DNA of 64,000 bases from the NCBI RefSeq assembly GCF_900176355.1, contig NZ_FWXI01000001.1, positions 124,001 through 188,000 on the forward strand, in the 5' to 3' direction. A program made the position numbers and the translations under genes. Source of the DNA: Sporomusa malonica. Lineage in GTDB: Bacteria; Bacillota; Negativicutes; Sporomusales; Sporomusaceae. The number at the start of each line of letters is the position of its first letter. The first letter of the stretch is position 1. Shown one piece after another: positions 26,952 to 36,296 of the stretch. The notes beneath the pieces were generated by a model, which saw only the letters and a list, made by a program, of their open reading frames with translations, was not told where the DNA came from and did not search any database.

Positions 26952-28694
26952 TTATCCGTGAATCGGTGTTCCGTGATTCTTTATTTTGGCCTGCATTTCG
27001 GCGCTCAATTTGATAACAAGCTCGGCGTTGTATGCGCCGCTGGGAGTATAAGGCGGCATGCCATTGAATATTTCAGCAGTCGCGACAGCGTATGAGCGCG
27101 ATATTGCGGCGGGCGAGCCGGGCGTCACAGCGGGATCGACATTAGCGGCCAAAATCGAAAGCGTGTCATCACTGTTGCGGACAATATCAAAAATACGAAA
27201 CTGCTGGGGGAAATCTCTCAGCGAGGCTGTTTCCACTTCCCAGAAACCGAGTTCAGGACGGCCGGCATCCGGCGAAGGCAGGGCTGTCACCGTATTGTAG
27301 TGGCGATGGCCCGCCACCCACAGGATGAGATTCGGATAGGTGTGCAGCTTGGCAATCAAGTCAGCTTCGGAGGGGGATGAGGCAGTGTCCCACATCGGCC
27401 CTATCCCGATGGGAACATGGGCGGCAACGATCATTAGCTTGCCATCGGCCTGGCCTTTATCGAGTTCTTTTACCAGCCAAGCGTAACGCTCCTCATCAAG
27501 GGCACCGCTGGCGCCGTTGGCGCGAGTCCCGAAGGCGGTATCGTCGTTTTCGGTGTCGTCAAGGACGATTACCTTGATGGGAAGGTCTGCTTTCGGCTCA
27601 AAAGTATAGTTGGCCAAGCCTGTTAGGGCGTTGTCCCGCGAAAATCCATGGCCTACAGGATTTGAGGCAGTGTTGAAAAATTCAGCTATCCAGTCATTCT
27701 TGTCAATATGGCGTCGGTCAGGGTTGGCGTTTACTTTGGGGGGAGTGGCGAAATCAACCAGCGGCCCTGCCTTGATGACCTCTCCATAGGGGGTCGAACC
27801 GTCAATAACGCCCATATAGTACCCGCGGGTATCGAGGATTTTATCCGAAGTTATCTGTTCATCGATATTTAGGAGGGTTTCGCCGATCAGGGTCTGTTTC
27901 AGGTAATCATTAGGGGCGAAAACCCCCGACCAGAAATGATCGTGATTGCCGCGCACCTGGTACCAGGGAATCGACTTATCAAGCCCGGCTGCCTTGTACT
28001 GGCGCAGATAATCGGTAGTAGCGACAGATTCAGGGTCGGAATTGGGGTTGATGGTTTGGCCGTCCAAAATATCGATATACCAACGCAGCTCATTGAACTG
28101 AGAGTTATTAATGGCATCACCTAAGAAGAGACCGAAATCGATGGCCGCTTCCTTATGCAGCGCGTTGACCGTCTGAACGGCGGCATCCAGAACATGCGTT
28201 GTATAAAGAATGACCGGTGAATACGCCGACGACATGCCAGGCTGGCCTTTAAGGCCAAAGTAAATGGTCTGGGCCGGCGACTGCATATCGGTAATGTGAA
28301 TATCGGTCATGGTAAAAAACCGCAGAAGGGTGGCTGCGGTTTTGGCAGATGCACCGGTATAGCCTGGCGGCATGAGATCAAGTCTTTTTTGGAAAGAAAG
28401 GCCGCTGCCTGTCTGCCAAGCGCCGTAGCCATACTTCGAATATTGGGAAACCGCGTTGGGAAGAAGTTTGGGCGAGGTCGCCGGCACCGAAACCGGAATA
28501 ACGGTATGCTCCAGGGTGGTGAGAACCTTGGAAGCTATTGGATAGCTTGCTCTGGCTGATTGATTGTCTAACAAAGACTTATGCGCAAGCAACTGTTCAG
28601 CCCAGGCCGGCCGGACGGGAAGGGCGCTGAGCGCCGCCAGCGCAAGTCCGGTCTTCTGTAAAAATTTACGCCGTGAGAACTTAGAGGTTTTCAT
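26952..28694 (-). CDS. Tat-exported metallophosphoesterase (TIGR03768-like)
   Basis: 580 residues with a twin-arginine signal (SRRKFLQKTGLALAALSALP), so it is probably exported folded. The calcineurin-like metal motifs are in order: TDIHITD, GLFLGDAINN, VRGNHDHFWSG, AAHVPIG and AGHRHYN. The length and long inserts resemble the TIGR03768 (RPA4764) family rather than small phosphodiesterases. The substrate is unknown, probably an organic phosphate or nucleotide. The GC content is visibly higher than in the preceding STAND gene. Repeat R2 copy B lies directly after its stop. Confidence 0.82.
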   Translation of the reverse strand: MKTSKFSRRKFLQKTGLALAALSALPVRPAWAEQLLAHKSLLDNQSARASYPIASKVLTTLEHTVIPVSVPATSPKLLPNAVSQYSKYGYGAWQTGSGLSFQKRLDLMPPGYTGASAKTAATLLRFFTMTDIHITDMQSPAQTIYFGLKGQPGMSSAYSPVILYTTHVLDAAVQTVNALHKEAAIDFGLFLGDAINNSQFNELRWYIDILDGQTINPNSDPESVATTDYLRQYKAAGLDKSIPWYQVRGNHDHFWSGVFAPNDYLKQTLIGETLLNIDEQITSDKILDTRGYYMGVIDGSTPYGEVIKAGPLVDFATPPKVNANPDRRHIDKNDWIAEFFNTASNPVGHGFSRDNALTGLANYTFEPKADLPIKVIVLDDTENDDTAFGTRANGASGALDEERYAWLVKELDKGQADGKLMIVAAHVPIGIGPMWDTASSPSEADLIAKLHTYPNLILWVAGHRHYNTVTALPSPDAGRPELGFWEVETASLRDFPQQFRIFDIVRNSDDTLSILAANVDPAVTPGSPAAISRSYAVATAEIFNGMPPYTPSGAYNAELVIKLSAEMQAKIKNHGTPIHG

Positions 28695-28906
28695 TAAATG
28701 TCCTCCTCAAAAATGTAATATTCCTGTATTTGAGACAGATTGATGTTGCAAGCTTCTGGACCTATTCTAATTAATAGACAGTAAATTTTCTTCATGATAC
28801 TAGAAGCGACAGCTTTTTATCAACTGAGCAAGGACTAACCGCAGGTTTTTGAGGAGATTTGACGAAAATAAAAAACCATGCGTCTATTAACACATGGTAT
28901 GTAGGG

Positions 28907-29638
28907 CTACTTATTATGCAAAAGATTGTAAAAAGATGCCCGGGTCGCATTTTTATAGGTTCGGCTGATGGGGATGACCGTGCCGTCACGAAGAACGAAA
29001 CTATCGCTGGCGTATTCCTCGACATACAGGAAATTCACGACAAAACTTTTGTGTGGCCGTAGCCACATTTTTGACGGATGACGCTGCGTGAATTCATCCA
29101 GTCTGGTATAAACAACCAATCTTTCATTTGGCGCTGCTAAAACAACCTCCACCTGGTTTCTGCGACTCTCCAGATAAAGGATGTCATCAATCGGGATTCG
29201 CCGCTTTACGCCGCCGCTGGTGACAGCGATGGTTTCTTTGGACAGGCCCTGCACTTCATCAATCGTTTTTTGCAAACAGGCGGTCACTTTCTCTGCGCCC
29301 AGCGGTTTTACCAGATAGCCCGAGGCATTTACCTCGTACCCTTCGTAGACATACTCCGTGGAACTGGTTAAAAACACGATTTTGACCAGCTTGTCCCACT
29401 GGCGGATTAGGCGCGCGCACGTCATGCCGTCCATATCGCCCATGATGATGTCCATAAATACCATGTCAAACCGCAGTTTTTTGCTCTCGATGGCCGAGAT
29501 AAATTTTTCCGCGCTGTCGTAGGCGAAAACTGTCCCGTCGATTCGCTGACTTCGTAAAAAAGTCTCTATTATAGTACATATTGCCTTTCTGTCGGTATTG
29601 CTGTCTTCACAAACCGCGATTATTAGCATAGTCCTCAC
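28907..29638 (-). CDS. LytTR-family response regulator
   Basis: 243 residues: an N-terminal receiver (phospho-accepting Asp in MVFMDIIMGDMDG, Lys in YLVKPLG) and a C-terminal LytTR DNA-binding domain (ILYLESRRNQVEVV, FVVNFLYVEEY, IPISRTYK). This is the AgrA/VirR/LytR arrangement. GTG 29638 is one start; ATG 29629 is three codons later with GGTGAGG just before it. It is divergent from the histidine kinase at 29745 with about 106 bases between, so both probably share a control region. Confidence 0.88.
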   Translation of the reverse strand: MRTMLIIAVCEDSNTDRKAICTIIETFLRSQRIDGTVFAYDSAEKFISAIESKKLRFDMVFMDIIMGDMDGMTCARLIRQWDKLVKIVFLTSSTEYVYEGYEVNASGYLVKPLGAEKVTACLQKTIDEVQGLSKETIAVTSGGVKRRIPIDDILYLESRRNQVEVVLAAPNERLVVYTRLDEFTQRHPSKMWLRPHKSFVVNFLYVEEYASDSFVLRDGTVIPISRTYKNATRASFYNLLHNK

Positions 29639-29744
29639 CGTGCCCTTAATAATAATTCAAACTAGCCGCGACAAGCGGCAGAGCAAAAACAGCGAACGAT
29701 ATTAAGCGAATAACAACTGATACTTCTTAGTTTGGAGAGGTTTT

Positions 29745-31034
29745 ATGCAAGAATTTACGACAATTTTACCGCCTGTATTCACCTTTATCTTCCTGGTGAC
29801 GAATATTTTGCTTACTTATATTTTCTTAACACCAAGGGGCCGATGGGGGGGCCACGTTCTGGCCTTTGCTGTTGCCTGGGTCGCCGAACACTTGCTACGC
29901 AGTTTGCTGCAAACGGTAATTCTCGATCATTTTTTACTCAGCTATATAGTGGGCTTATTGTATATCATCCCGATTGCGCTGATTTTTAAAGAAACACTCC
30001 AGGCTAAGCTTTTTGTTTTCTTTTTGATTTTTTCCATGTCGCAGTTTTTTATCCTTATCTTCTTGTTCTTTGAACAATTGGTGTTTAACCAAATAGTATT
30101 CACTTTCATGTTGACGGGCGCTTTGCTTGAAATGGCATCGTTACCGTTAATAAGAAGATATGTCAAGCCGCTTGTCAGAGATATTATCGATATCATAAGC
30201 CAGCAAAATACCAGTTTCACTTTTTTCCCCGTTTTGGCGTTCATACTAATGTCGTTTTATGGTGTGCGCGCAAACTCATTGGTAGCTAATTTTGTACCCT
30301 TGATATTAAGCACCCTATTGCTTGTCTATGCCTATTACCTGATAGCCAGATCCATCGACCAGACCAAGCGGCACCAAGCGCTGGAAAGACATTTGGCACT
30401 GCAGCGCGATCACTATCAAAATCTATACAAAAGTATTGCCGATACCAAGGCAATTCGCCATGATTTGCGCCATCATCTGGCGACGCTCACAGAATTTCTG
30501 GGGAAAAACAATCCTTCGGCTGCCCAGGAATATATAAACCAATTAAGCCGCATCTACGACGACAGTTTCCTTCCCAGCGTGTGCAGCAACAAATCCGCCG
30601 ATGCGCTCATTGCTCATTATCTAAAACTGGCTAAGCGGCTGAATATTGCCACCGCCACAGAGCTGAACCTGCCTGACGGCCTGGGTATCGATGAATTGGA
30701 TCTATGCGTTATTCTTGGCAATTGTCTGGAAAACGCCATCGAAGCCTGTAGTAAAATAGGCGGCGAGGAGTCGGGCTGTATCGACATAAAGAGCGAAATA
30801 ACCAAAGGGCATTTATTGATTACAATAACCAATTCTTTCAATGGCCTTGCTTTGCCCCGGAATGGGGATAGGTTGGTTTCTACAAAAAAAGGCGCGGACC
30901 ATGGAATGGGCCTTTCCAGCGTGAAAGCATTAGCGGCCAAGTATGCCGGCCACTTTGACAGTTCTTTCGACCAACGGGTTTTCAAAGTGTCGGTGTCTCT
31001 GAAGTTGCCGAAAAATCTTGCGGCTTCCGGGTAA
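29745..31034 (+). CDS. AgrC-like GHKL sensor histidine kinase
   Basis: 429 residues. The first 205 hold about six membrane segments without a large outside loop, as in peptide-pheromone receptors. Then comes a short coiled linker, the H-box IRHDLRHHL near residue 245, and a GHKL ATPase (CVILGNCLENAIEACSKIG; DHGMGLSSVKALA). It should phosphorylate the divergently encoded LytTR regulator. A GGAGAGG site precedes the ATG. An intrinsic terminator follows at 31048-31088. The signal is unknown; AgrC homologs sense peptides, but no agrB is present here. Confidence 0.87.
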   Translation: MQEFTTILPPVFTFIFLVTNILLTYIFLTPRGRWGGHVLAFAVAWVAEHLLRSLLQTVILDHFLLSYIVGLLYIIPIALIFKETLQAKLFVFFLIFSMSQFFILIFLFFEQLVFNQIVFTFMLTGALLEMASLPLIRRYVKPLVRDIIDIISQQNTSFTFFPVLAFILMSFYGVRANSLVANFVPLILSTLLLVYAYYLIARSIDQTKRHQALERHLALQRDHYQNLYKSIADTKAIRHDLRHHLATLTEFLGKNNPSAAQEYINQLSRIYDDSFLPSVCSNKSADALIAHYLKLAKRLNIATATELNLPDGLGIDELDLCVILGNCLENAIEACSKIGGEESGCIDIKSEITKGHLLITITNSFNGLALPRNGDRLVSTKKGADHGMGLSSVKALAAKYAGHFDSSFDQRVFKVSVSLKLPKNLAASG

Positions 31035-31047
31035 CGCAGCTCATACA

Positions 31048-31088
31048 AAAGAAGAACCATGTATGATGATGCATAGTTCTTCTTTTTC
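31048..31088 (+). terminator. Intrinsic terminator after the histidine kinase gene
   Basis: AAAGAAGAAC (31048-31057) pairs with GTTCTTCTTT (31076-31085); ATG and CAT extend the stem past a mismatch, and T follows. Confidence 0.7.
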
Positions 31089-31248
31089 GTCAATTATCCT
31101 CAAAAACCTGCGAGTTCTACGAGGGTTATTGATAAAAATATGTCGTAATAAGTATGCTGATATAAAGACGGGCATCAGCCAAAACATCCCGATGGAGGCG
31201 GACGAAGACGACGATTTCGATTCTGGGATCATCGGTTTTTTTCCATGA
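31063..31248 (+). CDS. Possible small cationic-acidic peptide
   Basis: A 61-codon frame: a cationic amphipathic stretch (SIILKNLRVLRGLLIKICRN) and an acidic tail (MEADEDDDFDSGIIGFFP). Such a polarity suits a secreted or pheromone precursor, and it follows a kinase of the AgrC type. Against this, the start overlaps the kinase terminator, there is no good ribosome site, and AgrB is absent. A start at an internal codon is possible. Confidence 0.25.
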   Translation: MMMHSSSFSSIILKNLRVLRGLLIKICRNKYADIKTGISQNIPMEADEDDDFDSGIIGFFP

Positions 31249-31328
31249 AGGGCGGTGTATAGAGCCTCTGTAGAGTGAGCTAATTTACCGAGGCCAACAG
31301 GCAATAACGAATTATGGAGGAATATCGA

Positions 31329-31448
31329 ATGGATTTTTCCCGAACAGCAATTTTAAAGCTTTTCTTGTCACTGGTTCTGGTATTGAGCGCTTTTTAGGGG
31401 GCGATAGCGGAGGACGACGTGCCACCGGCAGGTAAAAGCAGGATTTAA
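31329..31448 (+). pseudogene. Signal-peptide frame interrupted by TAG
   Basis: GGAGG (31315-31319) precedes ATG 31329. The frame encodes a typical export signal (FLSLVLVLSAF), hits TAG at 31395-31397, then continues in frame as GAIAEDDVPPAGKSRI to TAA 31446. AIA-EDD would be a normal cleavage site if the stop were read through. A nonsense-mutated remnant of a small secreted protein is the simplest reading. Confidence 0.5.
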
Positions 31449-31470
31449 TAAATAGTAGAGGAGAATGTAC

Positions 31471-32475
31471 ATGCGTATTAAGAAAATTATCCTGGTAGTT
31501 ATTGCTCTCGTTTTTAGTTTCACCTTTGCGGCACAGGCAAATGAAAAAGGGGCTACCGATTACTCAAAGCCTGAACGTTGGCTGGCTTTACCTGCTGCTG
31601 TTGAAAAAGAAGTGGATGTATTTTTTCTCTACCCGACCGCCTGGCAAAAGGTCGATAAAAATGAGCCGAACATCTGCGAGATTGACAACAAGTCAATGGT
31701 GCAAGGTGCAAAGGCAGCACTCGGCAGACAAGCCACCGTGTTTGAAACCGTCGGTAATATTTACGCACCTTATTACCGGCAGGCAGATGGCGCATATACC
31801 TTAGCTTTGACTGTCAAAGAGCAAGCTGCCCTCCTTGGCAGCCTGCCGAAATCAGATGTGTTTGCCGCGTTTGACTATTATATCGAACACTATAATCAGG
31901 GTCGTCCGTTTATCTTAGCTTCGCATTCCCAAGGCTCGGACCTGATGCTGATTATTTTGGCGGAATATATGAAAGAACATCCCGCTGTGTATCAAAGAAT
32001 GATCGCGGCCTATGTGATCGGTTATTCGGTCACCGAGGACTACCTGGCAAACAATCCGCACCTGAAATTTGCGCAAGGCCCTGACGACACCGGAGTCATC
32101 ATCTCCTATAACACTGAAGCGCCTGTGATTAAGGGGAAAAATCCGGTCACGTCGCCTGGCGGCATTGCGATAAACCCTATAACCTGGACCACAGAAGAGA
32201 CCTTGGCAACAGCAGAGCAAAGTCTCGGTTCTAGGCTGTTAGATAAGGCCGGAAACTGGGTGCTGGTAAAAAATTATGCCGATGCCCGTGTCGACAAAGC
32301 CAGAGGGGTTATCATATGCAGCACCGCTGATGTCAAAACATTTTCGCCGGGAAATGCTGTATTCCCCCAAGGGGTTTACCATAGCCTGGATTATCCGTTT
32401 TATTACTATAATCTCAGGGAAAATGCCGCGAAACGGACGGCAAAATACCTGGCCCTGCAGGCGGCTATCCAATAG
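31471..32475 (+). CDS. Secreted DUF3089-type alpha/beta hydrolase
   Basis: 334 residues: a signal peptide (IILVVIALVFSFTFAAQA), then VDVFFLYPTAW and YAPYYRQAD, typical of DUF3089, and the nucleophile elbow ASHSQGS near residue 150. The family has a lipase-like fold; the substrate is unknown. ATG 31471 is preferred over ATG 31465 because AGAGGAG lies 7 bases before it. The product is likely outside the cytoplasmic membrane. Confidence 0.82.
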   Translation: MRIKKIILVVIALVFSFTFAAQANEKGATDYSKPERWLALPAAVEKEVDVFFLYPTAWQKVDKNEPNICEIDNKSMVQGAKAALGRQATVFETVGNIYAPYYRQADGAYTLALTVKEQAALLGSLPKSDVFAAFDYYIEHYNQGRPFILASHSQGSDLMLIILAEYMKEHPAVYQRMIAAYVIGYSVTEDYLANNPHLKFAQGPDDTGVIISYNTEAPVIKGKNPVTSPGGIAINPITWTTEETLATAEQSLGSRLLDKAGNWVLVKNYADARVDKARGVIICSTADVKTFSPGNAVFPQGVYHSLDYPFYYYNLRENAAKRTAKYLALQAAIQ

Positions 32476-32518
32476 CTGCGAGGGTTGATACAGCGATTGA
32501 TAGTACGGTTGTTAAAGT

Positions 32519-32640
32519 GGGATTTGCAAGGTCGCGGATCGCCTCCACCATGCAAATCCGGAAAACTTGAGAACCCGCGAAATTCGCGGGTTCTTTGCTG
32601 TGAATTTTTGGATGGTTATGGGTGGCTCCACCAAGTAAAT
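32519..32640 (+). repeat. Dispersed repeat R2, copy C
   Basis: GGGATTTGCA pairs with TGCAAATCC around GGTCGCGGATCGCCTCCACCA. The terminator GAACCCGCGAA/TTCGCGGGTTC follows, then GGTGGCTCCACCAAGTAAAT. From here to 32803 I see only a 30-codon open end (ADFIKIKVNTDVKNLKLD) that may be a gene tail, and no gene. Confidence 0.75.
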
Positions 32641-32803
32641 AAATCAAGCACAGCCGACTTTATTAAGATAAAGGTAAATACCGATGTTAAAAACTTAAAG
32701 CTGGATAAAAATGGATATGTAGCATGGAAGATATAATATATAGTATTATTCGATGCGGCTTATGGATATTATCGGGAGCTGACCTTGCGGGAAATAACCC
32801 TCC

Positions 32804-34789
32804 TTAAAAATGGAACTTTGCTACTATACTTTGCAAATCTTGTGCCATTTGTGCAAGACTATTACTGGCTGCAGCGATTTCTTCCATAGATGCAGACTGT
32901 TCTTCCGTAACTGCCGAAACGTTCTGTGTTTGACTAGCCGTATCATTGCTGATACCTTCTATTTCTTGTATCGCATTAATAATTTCTTGACTGCCGGTGG
33001 TTATTTTTTGAATAGCTGCTGTAATACCAGCTACTTGATGAGTAACTCCATTTACCGACGCAATAATTTCCGCGAAGGCCTGCCCGGCAGTATTGACCAC
33101 CTCTGCTCCTATCTTAACTTCATTAGTGCCTTCATTCATCGCCTTAACAGCTTCATCCGTATCGCCTTGAATTTCACTAATAAGCATCGCAATTTGTTTG
33201 GCTGCTGCTTCCGATTGTTCTGCTAATTTGCGGACTTCATCCGCTACTACTGCAAAACCGCGTCCTTGTTCACCCGCTCTAGCCGCTTCAATGGCTGCAT
33301 TTAATGCTAAAAGATTGGTCTGTCCGGCAATTCCGGCAATAGTATCTACAATCTGCCCAATTTCTTTTGATCGTTCCCCCAATTTCACAACTACCTGCGC
33401 TGAACGAGTCACTTTTTGCTCAATATTATTCATTTGACTGACTGCGTTCTCGATCACTCTGCCGCCAGCATTAGCAGCATTGGCAGCAATATTCGCTGTC
33501 GATTCCACATTATTGACAGTAGTTGCCGTCTGCTTGATATCAACTGAAATTCGGTCAATGGCCAATACCGTTTTATTAACTGCAGCCGTCTGTTTTTCCG
33601 TGCCTGCTGCCACTTCGGTAATGGACTCGGCTACCTGACAAGCCCCCTGAGCCGACTGCTCTGCTCCGCTCTTAAGTTGTTCTGCCGAAGCCGCTACTTG
33701 CTCAGAAGAATAAGCGACCTTCCTCATTACGTCACTAAGTTTTTCTGCCATGATGTTAATGGCCCTACCCAGTTGTCCAATCTCATCAGAGGAATTATCC
33801 ACTACTGTTGATTTTCTAAGATCGCCCTCAGCCAACTGTGTTATCTGCCGCAACATGACGATCAAACGATTGGCAATCTTGCGGGAAAAGTACCAGGTAA
33901 GTATTACTACAACCAAAATCACTATTCCAGTCATCCCTAGAACCTTATACCGCACGGCAATGATGGGTGCATACAATTCTTTTTCCGACACAGTAGCCGT
34001 TACTATCCAATTTGTCAGGCCAACAATGGCGCTAGCACCAAACATATCCATCCCTGCAGCATTTTTAAAGCTCATGACTTGCTTTTGTCCACCCATCGTT
34101 GCTTTTATTATGCCAACTTCGGAAACATCTTTTCGCTCGGAAACATACGTTTTGTCAGGATGCGCAACAACTGTCGCCTTGCCGCTTGAATTAGCAGTGA
34201 CAGCAGCGTATCCAGTTTCGCCCAGTTTTACTTGTTCCCGCAACTTTTCCAAAGCATCCAGAGTAATTACCTGTGCTACCACACCGGACACACCTGCGCC
34301 ATCTTTTATGGGCGTTGAAATAAAAACTACTGGTTTTCCTGAACTGCGTGAAACCAGTACATCACTTATAACTTGTTTTCCAGATTGCACAGCATCTTTA
34401 AAATATGGCCGATCACTTACCATAGCGCCAATCATATTGGTATTGGGGAAACTGCTGATTACCTTTCCGTACTTATCTGTGACGGAAATGGCCTCATACG
34501 AAGCGGTATCAGTTTCCAGCGCCGCCTTTACAACTGCCGATAATACTGTTGTGTCACCACGAACCGCATACTCATTTTTAGCAATGAGTTGGCCTGTCTT
34601 AGCTCTTTCCTGAAACATATATTCAATATCTTGTGCCAACCCTTGCGCCTTTTCTTGTACTTGCTGATTTACGTCTGCTTTCAGATTTGTTTCCATCGTG
34701 TTTAGTAAGATTAATCCTGTCATCCCCATTGTACCTAAAGTTAGTAATAAAATAATAATTACCAATTTCGCAAAAAAATTTAACTGCAT
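32804..34789 (-). CDS. Methyl-accepting chemotaxis protein with dCache sensor
   Basis: 661 residues: membrane segments at about 7-29 and 280-302 enclosing a double-Cache extracellular domain ([36 protein letters not shown]), then HAMP, then the cytoplasmic signalling domain with the tip [20 protein letters not shown]. Cache domains often bind amino or organic acids, but the ligand here is unknown. The stop is followed by about 65 bases and then the R2 repeat. The long plus-strand frames inside it are shadows. Confidence 0.92.
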   Translation of the reverse strand: MQLNFFAKLVIIILLLTLGTMGMTGLILLNTMETNLKADVNQQVQEKAQGLAQDIEYMFQERAKTGQLIAKNEYAVRGDTTVLSAVVKAALETDTASYEAISVTDKYGKVISSFPNTNMIGAMVSDRPYFKDAVQSGKQVISDVLVSRSSGKPVVFISTPIKDGAGVSGVVAQVITLDALEKLREQVKLGETGYAAVTANSSGKATVVAHPDKTYVSERKDVSEVGIIKATMGGQKQVMSFKNAAGMDMFGASAIVGLTNWIVTATVSEKELYAPIIAVRYKVLGMTGIVILVVVILTWYFSRKIANRLIVMLRQITQLAEGDLRKSTVVDNSSDEIGQLGRAINIMAEKLSDVMRKVAYSSEQVAASAEQLKSGAEQSAQGACQVAESITEVAAGTEKQTAAVNKTVLAIDRISVDIKQTATTVNNVESTANIAANAANAGGRVIENAVSQMNNIEQKVTRSAQVVVKLGERSKEIGQIVDTIAGIAGQTNLLALNAAIEAARAGEQGRGFAVVADEVRKLAEQSEAAAKQIAMLISEIQGDTDEAVKAMNEGTNEVKIGAEVVNTAGQAFAEIIASVNGVTHQVAGITAAIQKITTGSQEIINAIQEIEGISNDTASQTQNVSAVTEEQSASMEEIAAASNSLAQMAQDLQSIVAKFHF

Positions 34790-35162
34790 ACTATCGCCTC
34801 CCCAATAGTTTCCAAACTGAAACCAGATTACCTATTATATTACATACCAAATAAAAACCATTACTCACTTGTAAATTACAATAATAAATGAGTAAATAGT
34901 CTTTCTTGATATCAATTATATTGTTAATATTTGTCGTGCGAAGTTATTTCTCCTGCTAAAATTCTTAATATACTGACATTTTTATATTCACCCAAAGTAC
35001 CGAAGGCAAGTAATATACGGAAAAATAAAATCAGATATAAAAAAGAGCCCCTTTAGGGGCTGACTGAAGAAGTTATGCGGTTGGTGGACTTTTTCAGCGA
35101 GTCTTGAGACTCGGCGAGTATCATGCCCTTGTAGGGCGTAATCAAGCACCTGTTGGTCCTGA
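34790..35162 (-). other. Intergenic region with LysR terminator and consecutive hairpins
   Basis: Read on the minus strand, AGCCCC-TAAA-GGGGCT (35046-35061) followed by a T run terminates the LysR gene. Before it come the perfect hairpin CGAGTCT-TG-AGACTCG (35098-35113) and GCCC/GGGC (35125-35137). The rest, 34800-34990, is AT-rich and probably carries the chemoreceptor promoter. No gene is seen. Confidence 0.55.
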
Positions 35163-36083
35163 CTATGTGGGTTCGGTTTTGATGATACCTTGCCTATAAT
35201 GTTCGGGGAAGGCTTCCAACTCATTTAAAAAAAGAGAGATGCTTGGGTTGGTATTAGTATGATTCCATGCGATTGATACATAAATGGATGCGTCCTCTTC
35301 GTCAACATCAAGAGTTTTTAATGAGGAACTGGCGTATCCCAACGGGATATGGCGAGGCAGTAGGGAGATGCCAAAACCGGCTTCTACCATCATTAATACG
35401 GTCAGAATACCGGAAACCGGATCCACACTGGGGCGAAACCCACGGTTTGAACAAACACGCATTAGGTTGTTATAAGCCCTGGGTGCATCTTTAGGATGAA
35501 ATATAAAAGTTTCTTTGGATAGTTCAGCACGAGTTGTGTTGGTCCTACGGGCCCAGGGATGACTGGATGGAACTACAAGACAAAGCTTGTAATCGTATAT
35601 CTTTTTCCATGAAATACCGGGAATCTTAGTTGTCTCCCATAATTGTATAAATCCAATGTCAATAGTGGCACGTTCTAATGCTTCATCAATGGCGCCGTTG
35701 CTAAGCTGTTGGCAGGATAACTCGATAGAGGGGTATTTTTGTCGAAATTGGTATATCAATTTTGGTAGAAAATTCTTTTCGGCAAAGCCTAAATAACCGA
35801 TTTTCAGTCTTCCTGATATTCCGGAAGCTGCCTGACGGGTTATTTGGATCGCTTCCTCAGTCTTGGCAATAATGGCCTTGGCTTCACGTAATAAGGCTTC
35901 TCCTGCCGCAGTCAGAGATGTGGAATATCTATTGCGGTTAAACAGAATTACCCCTAAATCACTTTCTAACTCGGAAATCTGCTGGCTGAGCGCCTGCGGA
36001 CTTATATAGACGTGTCTTGCTGCTGCGGTAAAATTAAGATGTTCCGCGGCAGCGACGAAATATCGAAGTTGCCGTATGTCCAT
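35163..36083 (-). CDS. LysR-family transcriptional regulator
   Basis: 306 residues: an N-terminal winged helix (MDIRQLRYFVAAAEHLNFTAAARHVYISPQ, residues 1-30; continues to about 60), then a periplasmic-binding-like effector domain (SGRLKIGYLGF, VVPSSHPWA, GFGISLLPRHIP). It is divergent from the UroD-type methyltransferase gene with a 213-base gap, the usual arrangement for a LysR activator and its target. The effector is unknown. Confidence 0.9.
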   Translation of the reverse strand: MDIRQLRYFVAAAEHLNFTAAARHVYISPQALSQQISELESDLGVILFNRNRYSTSLTAAGEALLREAKAIIAKTEEAIQITRQAASGISGRLKIGYLGFAEKNFLPKLIYQFRQKYPSIELSCQQLSNGAIDEALERATIDIGFIQLWETTKIPGISWKKIYDYKLCLVVPSSHPWARRTNTTRAELSKETFIFHPKDAPRAYNNLMRVCSNRGFRPSVDPVSGILTVLMMVEAGFGISLLPRHIPLGYASSSLKTLDVDEEDASIYVSIAWNHTNTNPSISLFLNELEAFPEHYRQGIIKTEPT

Positions 36084-36171
36084 AGGTACCTCCCCAGATC
36101 AGATTCTTATGATAGTATTATACATCCAGACTTTTCAGAAAACAATTAAACCTAATACAAGTATTACTTGG

Positions 36172-36218
36172 GTAGCCTAAACCAAAAACTGTTTCCCACT
36201 AACGCTATAACGGGCTAC
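36172..36218. promoter_or_regulatory. Possible LysR binding region
   Basis: GTAGCC (36172-36177) and GGCTAC (36213-36218) are inverted copies inside the LysR/UroD intergenic region. Spacing is wide and no clear T-N11-A box was chosen. Confidence 0.25.
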
Positions 36219-36296
36219 AATAAAAATAAATTGCAGGAAAATTACCGCAATTAAATCGGAGAAGGTATTTTAATAATCAATAATGGAGGTTTTTTT

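Noticed and set aside
28792-29062. Small frames around the start of the phosphoesterase/LytTR gap
   Set aside because: They overlap the end of the LytTR gene or run opposite to it, with no ribosome sites and no similarity to known proteins.
15416-31397. Pyrrolysine use at the two TAG codons
   Set aside because: No pyl genes or downstream TAG-containing methylamine methyltransferase were seen in the window; nonsense decay is simpler.
33750-34613. Long plus-strand open frame of 287 codons
   Set aside because: It lies antisense within the chemoreceptor gene, has no ribosome site and no recognisable domain; it mirrors the codon pattern of the real gene.
34988-35224. Possible small protein (VLDYALQGHDTRRVSRLAEK)
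   Set aside because: It covers the LysR terminator and hairpins and overlaps the LysR end; better explained as structured non-coding DNA.
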